Shown piece by piece: positions 8,374-17,133 of a stretch of DNA of 64,000 nt (position 1 is the first letter of the stretch; every line of letters starts with the position of its first letter). Below the pieces are notes generated by a model. It made no database searches. It saw only the letters and a list, made by a program, of their open reading frames with translations, and was not told the DNA's origin. Where the stretch lies: positions 434,001 to 498,000 of the forward strand of contig NZ_AP025344.1 of the NCBI RefSeq assembly GCF_021654795.1, read 5' to 3'. Position numbers and translations under genes: made by a program. The DNA comes from Paenibacillus dendritiformis (GTDB lineage: Bacteria > Bacillota > Bacilli > Paenibacillales > Paenibacillaceae).

Positions 8374-9435
8374 ATGGCAAAAACGGATGTAGAACAGACG
8401 GAACGCAATGAAGAAGCGGTGGAGTTAACCGAAGAGCAGGCGGAATGGCATCGCCTCTATGAAGCGGCGGCAGCCTTCAAAAAACAAGGAAGCTGGAAGT
8501 GGGTGTCCGACTCCGAGATCTTCGGCGTATGCAACCCGGAGGATGGAGAGGTCGGCTACTGCACCATTATGGGATCGAACGAAGAGCTGTTCGGCCTGGC
8601 CGTTTTCCGCGGCGCCGAGGGGCTGGAGAGCCTGCAGGACATGATGCTGGAGCAGGATGATCAATATGCTTGGCTGAACCGGCAAAAGTGCATGATGGTG
8701 ACATTCGAGGATCGGACCGATCTGGACAAGCAGGATTTGGCGCAAATCAAAGAGCTTGGCTTCCGCTTTCGCGGCCGCAACGCTTGGCCGCTGTTCCGGG
8801 CCTATGACCCGGGGCTTGTACCATGGACGCTTGACCGGAAGCAGGTCCGCTTCCTGACGAACGCCTTGGAGCAAGCGGTGGACCTGGCCGCCCGATGCAA
8901 GAAGGACGATCGGCTGCTCGTGCCGCCGGTCTCCGGCCAACTGTTGGTCCGCGCGCAGGAGAACGGGGAATGGAGCGAAGGCTGGCGCGATCCCGAATTC
9001 GTCCTGAAGCGTCCGGCCAAGTATGAATACAGCGACGACGCGAAGCTGACGGACCTTGTGCGCCGCATTCCGGAGAAGCGGGGGCAGTGGGAGACCGATT
9101 ATTTCTTCGCTCCCGTCGCGGTGCAGGGCGAGGCCGAGCGGCCGTATTACCCGCGGCTCTGCCTGTGGGTGGATCGGCAGACCCGCAGCGCGGTCGGCTT
9201 CCATGTCGCTTATGAAGGAAATTTCGAGCAGGAATTCATTGATCATATGATTAAATTAATCGAGGAGAAGGGGGCGCGCCCGCAAAAGCTCATTATCCGG
9301 TCGAACGAAGGCCTCGATCTGTTCGAGAAGACGGCGCAGCGCCTGAAAATCAAAATTGAACGCGAGCCGCGCCTCGTCTATCTGGAGGAGGCGCAGGCGG
9401 ATCTGTTCGACTATTTCGCGCAACACGAAGCTTGA
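8374..9435 (+). CDS. conserved protein of unknown function, 353 aa
   Basis: I do not recognise this protein with confidence. It is soluble (no signal peptide or membrane segment), with an acidic N-terminal tail (residues 1-30) and two apparent alpha/beta halves: about 30-150 (VSDSEIFGVCNP, YCTIMGSNEELFGLAVFRG) and about 150-350 (WTLDRKQVRFLTNALEQAVDLA, then a C-terminal RPQKLIIRSNEGLDLFEKTAQRL-like segment). It stands alone between two terminators. GAAGG precedes the ATG. The reading-frame quality and codon use match neighbouring real genes. Confidence 0.75.
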   Translation: MAKTDVEQTERNEEAVELTEEQAEWHRLYEAAAAFKKQGSWKWVSDSEIFGVCNPEDGEVGYCTIMGSNEELFGLAVFRGAEGLESLQDMMLEQDDQYAWLNRQKCMMVTFEDRTDLDKQDLAQIKELGFRFRGRNAWPLFRAYDPGLVPWTLDRKQVRFLTNALEQAVDLAARCKKDDRLLVPPVSGQLLVRAQENGEWSEGWRDPEFVLKRPAKYEYSDDAKLTDLVRRIPEKRGQWETDYFFAPVAVQGEAERPYYPRLCLWVDRQTRSAVGFHVAYEGNFEQEFIDHMIKLIEEKGARPQKLIIRSNEGLDLFEKTAQRLKIKIEREPRLVYLEEAQADLFDYFAQHEA

Positions 9436-9472
9436 TTCCAAGCGGGAGCTTGCAGGACGCGCATGAGCCACC

Positions 9473-9509
9473 GGGCCGGTTAAGGAACCTCTTTAACTGG
9501 CCCTTTTTT
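9473..9509 (+). terminator. intrinsic terminator after the unknown gene
   Basis: GGGCC-G-GTTAA pairs with TTAAC-T-GGCCC around a short loop, followed by TTTTTT (9504-9509). Confidence 0.75.
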
Positions 9510-9610
9510 CGAGGAAGGCGGGTTTTTGGGGCAGGCATTCGTTTGCTTCCTATGCATCCATTGACGGAAACAGGGCCGGCCGATACAATGTAGGGAATTG
9601 AATAGGATAG

Positions 9611-9681
9611 TCTTCGTATAATTTTGGAAATATGGTCCATTCGTTTCTACCAAACTACCGTAAATAGTTTGACTACGAGGA
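9611..9681 (+). promoter_or_regulatory. purine riboswitch aptamer, guanine class
   Basis: All conserved purine-aptamer elements are present in order: P1 5' strand TCTTCGTA, loop L2 AATATGG, J2/3 GTTTCTACC, P3 CAAACTA/TAGTTTG closing L3 CCGTAAA, then ACT and the P1 3' strand TACGAGGA. The specificity nucleotide corresponding to xpt position 74 is C (base 9673), which selects guanine or hypoxanthine rather than adenine. A terminator hairpin lies 62 bases downstream, so ligand binding should switch the downstream adenine deaminase gene off. Confidence 0.92.
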
Positions 9682-9743
9682 AGAGAATGCCTGCCGCGGA
9701 GGATGGCTCCCCGCTGGGACAGGCTGTCTTGCTCCTTGCCGTC

Positions 9744-9773
9744 AAACTCTAGTTGCTGGACTAGAGTTTTTTT
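9744..9773 (+). terminator. riboswitch expression-platform terminator
   Basis: AAACTCTAGT pairs perfectly with ACTAGAGTTT around a 6-base loop, followed by TTTT. It sits between the purine aptamer and ade. An intermediate hairpin (GCCTG...CAGGC, about 9688-9725) may take part in the switch. Confidence 0.88.
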
Positions 9774-9829
9774 GTTGTACCCGGAACTCTGCAATTATCC
9801 TACCAAAAGCAAAGGAATGTGAAAATCGC

Positions 9830-11602
9830 ATGAATTGGAACAAGCAACATTGGAGCAAACGGATTGCCGCAGCCGCCGGAACGGCGCCTGCCGACCTCGT
9901 CATTACGAATGGAAAAATCGTCGATGTCTTCAATCTCGAGATTATCGAAGGGGATGTCGCGATTGTGGACGGCATGATCATAGGCATCGGCGGCAGCTAT
10001 GAAGGCGCCCGCGTCATTGATGCAGAGGGACGCTACATCGCCCCGTCCTTCATCGACACGCATGTTCATATTGAATCCGCCATGGTCACGCCGGCCGAAT
10101 TCGCTCGCGTCGTCTTGCCTCACGGCGTCACGTCCGTCATAGCCGATCCGCATGAAATCGCGAATGTGGCCGGGACGGACGGCATTCAATATATGCTGGA
10201 CGCTTCCGAGAATCTGCCGCTCGATGTATATATCATGCTGCCGTCCTGCGTTCCTTGCACGCCGTTCGAGCATGCCGGAGCCGTTCTCGATGCAGCCAGC
10301 CTGGATCCATTCTACGCCCACCCTCGGGTATTGGGATTGGCCGAGGTGATGGATTATCCCTCTGTGAGGCGCGGCGATGACGGCATGCTGGACAAATTGG
10401 TGTCCTCGCATCGGCATGGCGGGCGGATTGACGGTCACGGCGCCGGACTGGATGAAGAGGCCATCAACGTGTACCGGGCAGTCGGCATTCGCAACGATCA
10501 TGAGTGCGTCACGGCTGAGGAAGCCAAGGCGCGCCTGCGGCGCGGCATGTATGTCATGATTCGCGAAGGCTCGGTGGCCAAGGACGTCGAAGCGCTCATC
10601 CCGGCCGTGACCGCCAGCAACGCGCGCCGCTGCGTGTTCTGCACCGACGACAAGCATTTGGACGAGCTGGTGCGGGAGGGCAGCGTCGATCATAATGCGC
10701 GTCTTGCCATCCGCTGCGGGCTTGATCCGCTGCAGGCGATCCAGATCGCTTCCCTGAATGCGGCCGAATGCTACGGACTACAGACCAAAGGCGCGATCGC
10801 CCCCGGGTACGAGGCCGACTTCTTGCTGCTCGACGATCTGGAGCGCCTGGCGATTGCCCAGGTGTACAAAGCGGGCAAGCTGGTGGGGGAGCAAGGTCAA
10901 TATGCCGGACCGCAGCCGCAAACGGCCGTTATCCCGGACAGGCTGTTGAAGACGGTCAACCTGCCCCAGATAACGGAGCGGGAGCTGCAAATCCGTCTGC
11001 AGGGGGAGCCCCGCTGCCATATTATCGGCATCAATCCGAACAGCCTCATCACGACGCGTCTCGTGGAGGAGGTCGATGTGGAGGATGGCTGCTTCCGCCC
11101 TTCCGTGGAGAAGGATCAATTGAAGATTGCCGTGTTGGAGCGGCATCATCATACCGGATGCATCGGACTGGGCATCGTCAAGGGATTCGGCATTCAGCGC
11201 GGAGCGATCGCCTCCACCGTGGCGCATGATTCCCACAACCTCGTCGTGGCCGGCAGCAACGACCGGGATATGCTGACGGCCATCCAAGCGCTGCGCGGCA
11301 TGGAGGGCGGATTGGCCGTCGCAAGCGGTGGCGAAGTACTCGCGGCGATCGAGCTGCGGGTGGCAGGCTTAATGTCGGCGGGGGATTATGCCGAGGTGCT
11401 CCATCATATGGAACGGCTCCACCAGGCTTTGGGGCGGATTGGCGCTTCCAGCGGGTTCAATCCTTTTGTTACGCTGTCGTTCCTATGCTTGCCCGTCATC
11501 CCTGAACTGAAGCTGACGGATATGGGCTTGTTCGATTTCGCGGCTTTCAAGCATATTCCGGTCTCGGCGGAGAGCTGCGCCGCGGAATCCGCAGCGCGGT
11601 GA
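9830..11602 (+). CDS. ade: adenine deaminase
   Basis: Converts adenine to hypoxanthine and ammonia for purine salvage. The 590-residue amidohydrolase has the HxH metal motif at His78-Val-His80 (FIDTHVHIES), ADPHEIANV (about 104-112), and the C-terminal adenine deaminase domain with HHHTG and VAHDSHNLVV. The length matches AdeC-type enzymes. It is placed directly behind a guanine-class riboswitch, so its product pathway (hypoxanthine/guanine) likely feeds back on expression. Confidence 0.95.
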   Translation: MNWNKQHWSKRIAAAAGTAPADLVITNGKIVDVFNLEIIEGDVAIVDGMIIGIGGSYEGARVIDAEGRYIAPSFIDTHVHIESAMVTPAEFARVVLPHGVTSVIADPHEIANVAGTDGIQYMLDASENLPLDVYIMLPSCVPCTPFEHAGAVLDAASLDPFYAHPRVLGLAEVMDYPSVRRGDDGMLDKLVSSHRHGGRIDGHGAGLDEEAINVYRAVGIRNDHECVTAEEAKARLRRGMYVMIREGSVAKDVEALIPAVTASNARRCVFCTDDKHLDELVREGSVDHNARLAIRCGLDPLQAIQIASLNAAECYGLQTKGAIAPGYEADFLLLDDLERLAIAQVYKAGKLVGEQGQYAGPQPQTAVIPDRLLKTVNLPQITERELQIRLQGEPRCHIIGINPNSLITTRLVEEVDVEDGCFRPSVEKDQLKIAVLERHHHTGCIGLGIVKGFGIQRGAIASTVAHDSHNLVVAGSNDRDMLTAIQALRGMEGGLAVASGGEVLAAIELRVAGLMSAGDYAEVLHHMERLHQALGRIGASSGFNPFVTLSFLCLPVIPELKLTDMGLFDFAAFKHIPVSAESCAAESAAR

Positions 11603-11698
11603 CAATACGGCAGACGAACCCCTTCTCATCCGATTCGTAAGAAAAACTTCGCACTAAGTTCGGAAGCTCGGAAGGTTGGAAATCGCCGCAATAAAAAA

Positions 11699-11725
11699 GA
11701 CCGGGGGAGATTCACTCCTCCGGTC
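11699..11725 (-). terminator. hairpin in the ade-helD gap
   Basis: GACCGG-GGAG pairs with CTCC-CCGGTC; the T-run lies on the minus-strand side. The gap 11603-11964 holds this hairpin and an AT-rich stretch with a TATAAT at 11878-11883 that may serve helD; no gene is visible there. Confidence 0.45.
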
Positions 11726-11964
11726 GTTCGTTTCATGGAAACATCGCCAGAAACAGGCTGTCTATGTAATATCAAGCGTGCTTCATATCTTGTCCAACGC
11801 TTGCAGCCGCATCCATCCTATGGTACGATATCAGGTGCGGCATAAGGTTGTGATGAACCAATATATATCTATCCAAATATATAATATCATAACGCACGGG
11901 GCGTTGTCAACTGGTTCGGCAACCCGGTGCCGCAAATCGGAATCTATATAAAGCGGGTGATTGT

Positions 11965-14324
11965 ATGGACCCGAAACATCGGGAATGGCAGTTGGAGGAA
12001 GCGCGGGCTGTCGAGGTAATGGAGAAAATTGAGCGGCGCATCCTTCCGCTGCAGGAAGAGATGGGCGCGGTCAAGCGCGAAGTCGTGGATATTCGCCGCG
12101 AATTCTGGGACGACGTCAAGGTCAATCTGGATGACGCGAATGAAGCCATCGAGACGCATGCCAGCTTGAAGCAGCAGGCGGAGGTATTGGCGGAGCGCGA
12201 GCGCAGGCATCTTCATGCAGCCCAGCAGCTTGATGTGTGGAGACGAATGGCGAAGTCCCCTTATTTTGCGCGGATTGATTTCCGGGAAGAGGGGGAAGCG
12301 GAGGCGGAGCGGGTGTATATCGGGATCGGCTCCTTCCGGGATAAAGACGACAACTTCCTCGTCTATGATTGGCGTGCCCCCGTGTCCAGCCTGTATTATG
12401 ACTATTCTCCGGGGCCGGCCCACTATGAGACCCCGGTTGGCCGCCTGTCGGGGGAGATGGGGCTCAAGCGCCAATTCATCATCACGGACGGCCGGTTCCG
12501 GGGCATGTTCGATACGGGGCTTACCATTGGCGACGAGCTGCTGCGGGAAATCCTCAGCCGGCCGTCCAGCGCCCATCTGAAAAGCATCGTCGCCACGATT
12601 CAACGCGAACAGAACCGCATCATCCGCAACGAGCAGAAGCGGCTTATGATCGTCACCGGCCCGGCGGGCAGCGGCAAGACGTCGACCGCTCTGCAGCGGA
12701 TTGCGTATTTGCTGTACCGGTATCGGGATACGCTGCAGGCCGATGAGATCGTGCTGTTCTCGCCGAATCCGATGTTCAACCGCTATGTCTCGACCGTCCT
12801 GCCGGAATTGGGGGAACGGAATATGCGGCAGACGACATATCAGGAGTACGTCGAGCATCGATTGGCCGATTCCTTCCGCCTGGAGCACCCGGCCGAGCAG
12901 ATGGAATATGCGCTTAGCGCCGGGGAGCAACCGGAATACGCGGCGCGAATGGAAGGGATTCGCTATAAAGCGGGGACGGCTTTCTTCCGGCTGATCGGGC
13001 GCTACGTGGAGCGGCTCGGGCAGGAAGGCATGCGGTTCCGCGATCTTCGCTTCCAGGAGCGGACGCTTATATCGGGAGAAGCGATGCTGCGGCAATTTTA
13101 TGAACTGGATTCGTCCCTGCCGATCCCGAACAGGCTGAGCCAGCTGGCGGAATGGCTCCGGGGCGAGCTGGCCGCCGCCGCCCGCCGGGAACGGAAAGCG
13201 GCCTGGGTGGAGGAAGAAATCGAGCTGCTCGACAATGAGGATTATGTGAGGGCGTTCCAGGAACTGCAGCGCCGGGAAAGATATACGGAGGAGACGTTCG
13301 ATGACTTCGATCGCGAACGCGAATGGCTGGCCCGCCAACTCGTGAATGAGCGCTTCAAGCCGCTGCGCGCGGACATCAAGCGATTCCGCTTCGTCGATAT
13401 GCGGCCATCTACACGCAATTGTTCGCCAGTCCGGACTTCGCGGCCAGCCTGGCCGGAGAAGAGGGGCTGCCTGAGCGCTGGGCCGGCATCTGCGCCCTGA
13501 CGGCCGATCGGGTGAGCCGGGGCGAGATGTCCGTGGAGGATGCCACCCCATACTTGTATTTGAATGAATGTCTGGAAGGCTTCCATACGAATACGTCAAT
13601 CCGGCATGTCTTCGTGGATGAAGGCCAGGACTACGGGGTCTTTCAGCTTCATTTCCTCAAGCGCCTGTTCCCGCGGGCCCGGTTCACGGTGCTTGGGGAC
13701 GAGGATCAGGCGATTTACCCGCATGCCGAAGGAGCCGCGGCGGTGCCGCTGCCGGCGCTGGCGGAGGTGTTTCCGGCCGAGGAGACGGAAGCCTTCCAAT
13801 TGACCCGAAGCTATCGTTCGACCCGGCCGATCATGGAACTGGCCCGCCGCATCATTCCTGGCGGGGAGCGAATCGATACATTCGAGCGCGAAGGTCCGGC
13901 GCCGACGCTGACGGGATTGCAGGACAGGGAGGAATTGCATGCCCGGGTTGCCGAGCGTATGCGCGAGCTGCTCGCCGCCGGACACCGCAATGTCGCGCTG
14001 CTCTGCACGACCGCCCGGGAGAGCCGCGAGGCGTACGAGGCCTTGAAGGATCTTGTGCCGCTGCGGCTCGTTCATCAGGAGACGGTCACCTTCGAAGCCG
14101 GCGCGCTCGTCATTCCGTCTTACCTGGCCAAGGGCGTCGAGTTCGATGCCGTCGTGCTGTATAATGCATCTGACGAAGGCTACGGCCGGGAGAGCGAGCG
14201 CAAGCTGCTGTATGTGGCCTGCACGCGGGCGATGCATGAGCTCCATATCTACTATACGGGGAAGCCGAGTCCTTGGCTGGAAGCCGCGATTGCGGGAGCA
14301 GACGAAGGGCAGGCACAGGCCTGA
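11965..14324 (+). pseudogene. helD: RNA polymerase-recycling helicase HelD, frameshifted
   Basis: Two overlapping frames together make one HelD-like UvrD-family ATPase (about 786 residues if joined; B. subtilis HelD is about 770). The first frame (11965 to about 13400) has the N-terminal coiled-coil arm (residues 5-90) and Walker A VTGPAGSGKTSTALQR. The second (from about 13402, open to 14324) has motif II HVFVDEGQDYGVFQ, LGDEDQAIY, LTRSYRSTRP and the C-terminal KLLYVACTRAMHEL. At 13399-13407 the expected DMRAIYTQL would be restored by one extra G in ATGCGGCC. This is either a real inactivating deletion, a rare programmed shift, or a sequencing error. Confidence 0.85.
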
Positions 14325-14457
14325 GTCGGGAGTCGGTTTGATGAATCGAACGGAAGCAAAATATAAGCTGTCTTGCGCTGCATGGGATCGCCGCCATTGG
14401 TCCATGCGGCGCGGCCGGCAGGCTTTCTGCATATAGGGGAGGAAGGGGTGAAGGCTA

Positions 14458-14592
14458 GTGGTGGGGCTGATCATCATCGTGCTGCTGGTGTGCAATCTGC
14501 TGCTTCTGCTGCGGATCAACTCGAAGCTGCCACGGAGGGACCGGGTAGAGGAAGCGGTCAAGCGGGCCAAGGAACGGTACAATCTGGATTAA
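14458..14592 (+). CDS. small single-pass membrane protein, 44 aa
   Basis: A short frame beginning GTG-GTG after GGAGG and AAGGGGTGA. It encodes one hydrophobic helix (GLIIIVLLVCNLLLLL) followed by a charged tail (LPRRDRVEEAVKRAKERYNLD). A strong ribosome site, a well-formed transmembrane segment and an amphipathic charged tail support a real gene. Function unknown. It lies between helD and the convergent restriction gene. Confidence 0.6.
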   Translation: MVGLIIIVLLVCNLLLLLRINSKLPRRDRVEEAVKRAKERYNLD

Positions 14593-14722
14593 GGGAGAGG
14601 GGGACATCGGCTCCTGGGCAGAGAGAACGCCAGGGGGGATAGGGATGCGCCTCCCGGCAGGAATGGGCCATGCCGAGGAGGCGGAGGCGAAGCCCCTGCC
14701 TCACCGAAGGGCACAAGGGTCC

Positions 14723-16033
14723 TCACCCTATCAGACGTGCAAGCCAGCCGTACCAGGCCAGTATTGACTGGGCGCGCCTGCGCTGGGTCGATGGGTTCAA
14801 TTCGACGCCATGCCGGCGCATCCGGTTCATCGCGTCCGCTTCGGGAATCGCTTCGCCCCGCGCCAGGCAGGCGAGCAGAATGTCGCGGATGGCCGGTCTG
14901 GCGAACAGCTTGCGCAGAAGCGCCTCATGGCGCTCCTGCACCGTAAGCTGCATCAGGGCCCGGCCTTCCCCGGTAAGGCGGACGGCCGTTCCTTCGGGCG
15001 TGCGGCAGGTCTCCGCCAGATCGAGATAGACGCCGGCATTGGCGTAATAGTCCGATTGTCTCTTATCGAACCGGTACAGCCGTTCGATGTCGGACTTGAG
15101 CATATCCTCTTCCGCCAGCAGCTCCAGCAGATTGATGATGCGCTCGAACGAGTTCGCCTGCGGGAACGGGACTCCGGCCGGCTCGGCGCCGGCCGGGGTG
15201 GCCTCCGCGATGGCGAGCACTCTGTCCTTCGACAGCCCGCCTTCAATGCGATAGGCGGCTGCGCGCACCAAGACGAGGGAATCATAGCGCATCGGCTCCT
15301 GGAAGCGGTATTCGAATAAATAATAGACGCCGTCCGAATACAAGAAATAAATCGGAACGACCGGCTTCGTCAGCTGCGGACGCGAACGCAAGGCGCGGTA
15401 TGGATAGTACAGCTGGCGCACGCAGAAATCGTGCGGAATGCTGTTCTTCGCCTCGAATATCAGAATCTCGCGGTTCGATTCGAAGCCGGCGTCAATCTCC
15501 ATCTGCTGGCTGCGTTCTACCTGAAGCGGACGCGGATAGCTCCCCACATGGAACGAGAAGGCGGGGGAACGCATTCGCCCGCTGAAGGTCAGCTCGAGCG
15601 GCTCTGCCGGGTCGAGTCCGCGGAAGCGGTGGAGCATGTCGCTCATATGGGCTGTATGCAGTGCATTGGCTTCGCTCGTGGAGCTGCTGCCGTCCGCCTG
15701 CACCGTCTCGAAGGACGGGAAGCGCCAGTAGGCCCGGTGAACCGGAAGCTTCTCAATGTCCTCTAGCGGATGGAAGATCGGGAAGCGGGCGATCGTATAG
15801 TGTCCGTTCGATACGGGCAGAATGCCGAGCCCGTGACGGGCGAAGCAGGGGGACAGCTCCCCGGAAGTATCGAATTTGCACTGGATTCGTGCCTGCACCC
15901 CGGGCTCCAACCCGTTAATCTGCTGGCTCGTAATGTCGAAATACCCGTTGGCGTTCACTTGCTGCAAAATATCGTAGCGGTCAAACAGTTTCTCCCAGAT
16001 AACATCTTTTTTCCGCAGCCGGCTCGCCGCCAT
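14723..16033 (-). CDS. Type II restriction endonuclease, PD-(D/E)XK type
   Basis: A 436-residue cytoplasmic protein directly downstream of a DNA adenine methyltransferase (52-base gap, same strand). It has a PD-(D/E)XK-like catalytic core: Asp181 in MEIDAGFE, then Glu194-Ala-Lys196 in ILIFEAKN, with a supporting PVVPIYFLYSDG strand after it. The C-terminal 130 residues look helical and could be a winged-helix DNA-binding part. Role inferred: cleaves DNA lacking the partner's methylation. The recognition site is unknown; see the methyltransferase. Confidence 0.72.
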   Translation of the reverse strand: MAASRLRKKDVIWEKLFDRYDILQQVNANGYFDITSQQINGLEPGVQARIQCKFDTSGELSPCFARHGLGILPVSNGHYTIARFPIFHPLEDIEKLPVHRAYWRFPSFETVQADGSSSTSEANALHTAHMSDMLHRFRGLDPAEPLELTFSGRMRSPAFSFHVGSYPRPLQVERSQQMEIDAGFESNREILIFEAKNSIPHDFCVRQLYYPYRALRSRPQLTKPVVPIYFLYSDGVYYLFEYRFQEPMRYDSLVLVRAAAYRIEGGLSKDRVLAIAEATPAGAEPAGVPFPQANSFERIINLLELLAEEDMLKSDIERLYRFDKRQSDYYANAGVYLDLAETCRTPEGTAVRLTGEGRALMQLTVQERHEALLRKLFARPAIRDILLACLARGEAIPEADAMNRMRRHGVELNPSTQRRRAQSILAWYGWLARLIG

Positions 16034-16085
16034 ACCTTCATTCCCCCTTGATCCCCCTGACTCCGGAAGCGTCCCCGTTCCGGGC

Positions 16086-16925
16086 TTATTCTTCGGGCTG
16101 ATAGTTCATGACCAGCACCTCGTCCACCGCGCCGCGGGCGGTCGCCTTGGAGTTGATATTGCGGCGGGCCTGCACGATATGGAGCGGGAAGCCGTCATAC
16201 AGTTCGCGTATATAATCTGTCGCATGGTTCGACAGCATCACATAGACGCCGCGCCTGTCCAGCTCCCGGAACAGGTTGGCCAGCCGCAGCTGCTCGTCCC
16301 GTCCGAAGCCGTCCTTCGCATAGGAAGTGAAGGCAGCGGTCTTGGTCAAGACGTCGTACGGCGGATCGAAGTAGACGAAGTCTCCCGCCTGCGCCGGTTC
16401 CACGGCCTGTTCGAAGTCGCCGACGGTCATGGCGATATCCGCCGATTGGAAATAAGAGGCCAGGGCGCGGATCGTCTCCTCCTGGACGATATCCGGCTGC
16501 TTGTAGCGCCCGAAGGGAACGTTATTCTGCCCCTTCGCATTGACCCGGTAGAGGCCGTTATAGCATGTCCGGTTCAAATAGACGAGACGGGCCGCCCGGG
16601 TAACGGCGTCCATCTGGGCGTATTCCTCCGGCTTCCGGTCCCAGGAGCGGACTTCATAATAATAGCTCTCTTCGTTCCGGTGGACGCGCAGCGCGTCGAT
16701 AAGCGCTTCCGGCTCGCGGCGGATCGTCTCGTACAGATTAATCAGCTCGCCGTTCACGTCGTTGATGAAGGCGCGCGGCGGCATCAGATCGAACAGCAGC
16801 GCGGCGCCCCCGATGAACGGCTCGTAATAGGCCGCCTGCGTCCAGTCGAGGCGCGGCAGACGGCGGCGGATGTCGGGGAGCAGTTGGCGCTTGCCTCCCG
16901 CCCATTTGAGTATCGGTTTCAACAT
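16086..16925 (-). CDS. DNA adenine-N6 methyltransferase, D12 (Dam/DpnM) class
   Basis: A 279-residue methyltransferase. The AdoMet motif is LKWAGGKRQLLPDI (residues 6-19) and the catalytic DPPY is at 187-190 (FVYFDPPYDVL). The target-recognition segment YRVNAKGQNNVPFGRYK (126-142) and SYAKDGFGRDEQ resemble GATC-specific Dam and DpnM enzymes as I recall them, so GATC is a plausible but unproven target. GGGGTGA precedes the ATG. It is the first gene of a two-gene restriction-modification operon. Confidence 0.9.
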   Translation of the reverse strand: MLKPILKWAGGKRQLLPDIRRRLPRLDWTQAAYYEPFIGGAALLFDLMPPRAFINDVNGELINLYETIRREPEALIDALRVHRNEESYYYEVRSWDRKPEEYAQMDAVTRAARLVYLNRTCYNGLYRVNAKGQNNVPFGRYKQPDIVQEETIRALASYFQSADIAMTVGDFEQAVEPAQAGDFVYFDPPYDVLTKTAAFTSYAKDGFGRDEQLRLANLFRELDRRGVYVMLSNHATDYIRELYDGFPLHIVQARRNINSKATARGAVDEVLVMNYQPEE

Positions 16926-16999
16926 TGCCCTTCACCCCTGTCGGTTATCTGCGTCGTGAGGACTTGCTCGCCCGCAGGCGGGTCAGTCTCTCCTCACGC

Positions 17000-17024
17000 A
17001 AAAAAAAGGCGGCCTGAAGGCCGC
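17000..17024 (-). terminator. intrinsic terminator after the long superoxide dismutase gene
   Basis: On the minus strand GCGGCCT pairs with AGGCCGC across a 2-base loop and is followed by a run of Ts. Confidence 0.8.
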
Positions 17025-17133
17025 ACGTAAGTTCGCGTATCCTCTTCTATTGTACTCAACGGGGGGGAGAAGACGCAATATCGAAAATCGGCGGCAGACC
17101 GCTTGCCCGCGGAATCGGGCGATCGCAGCGGCC

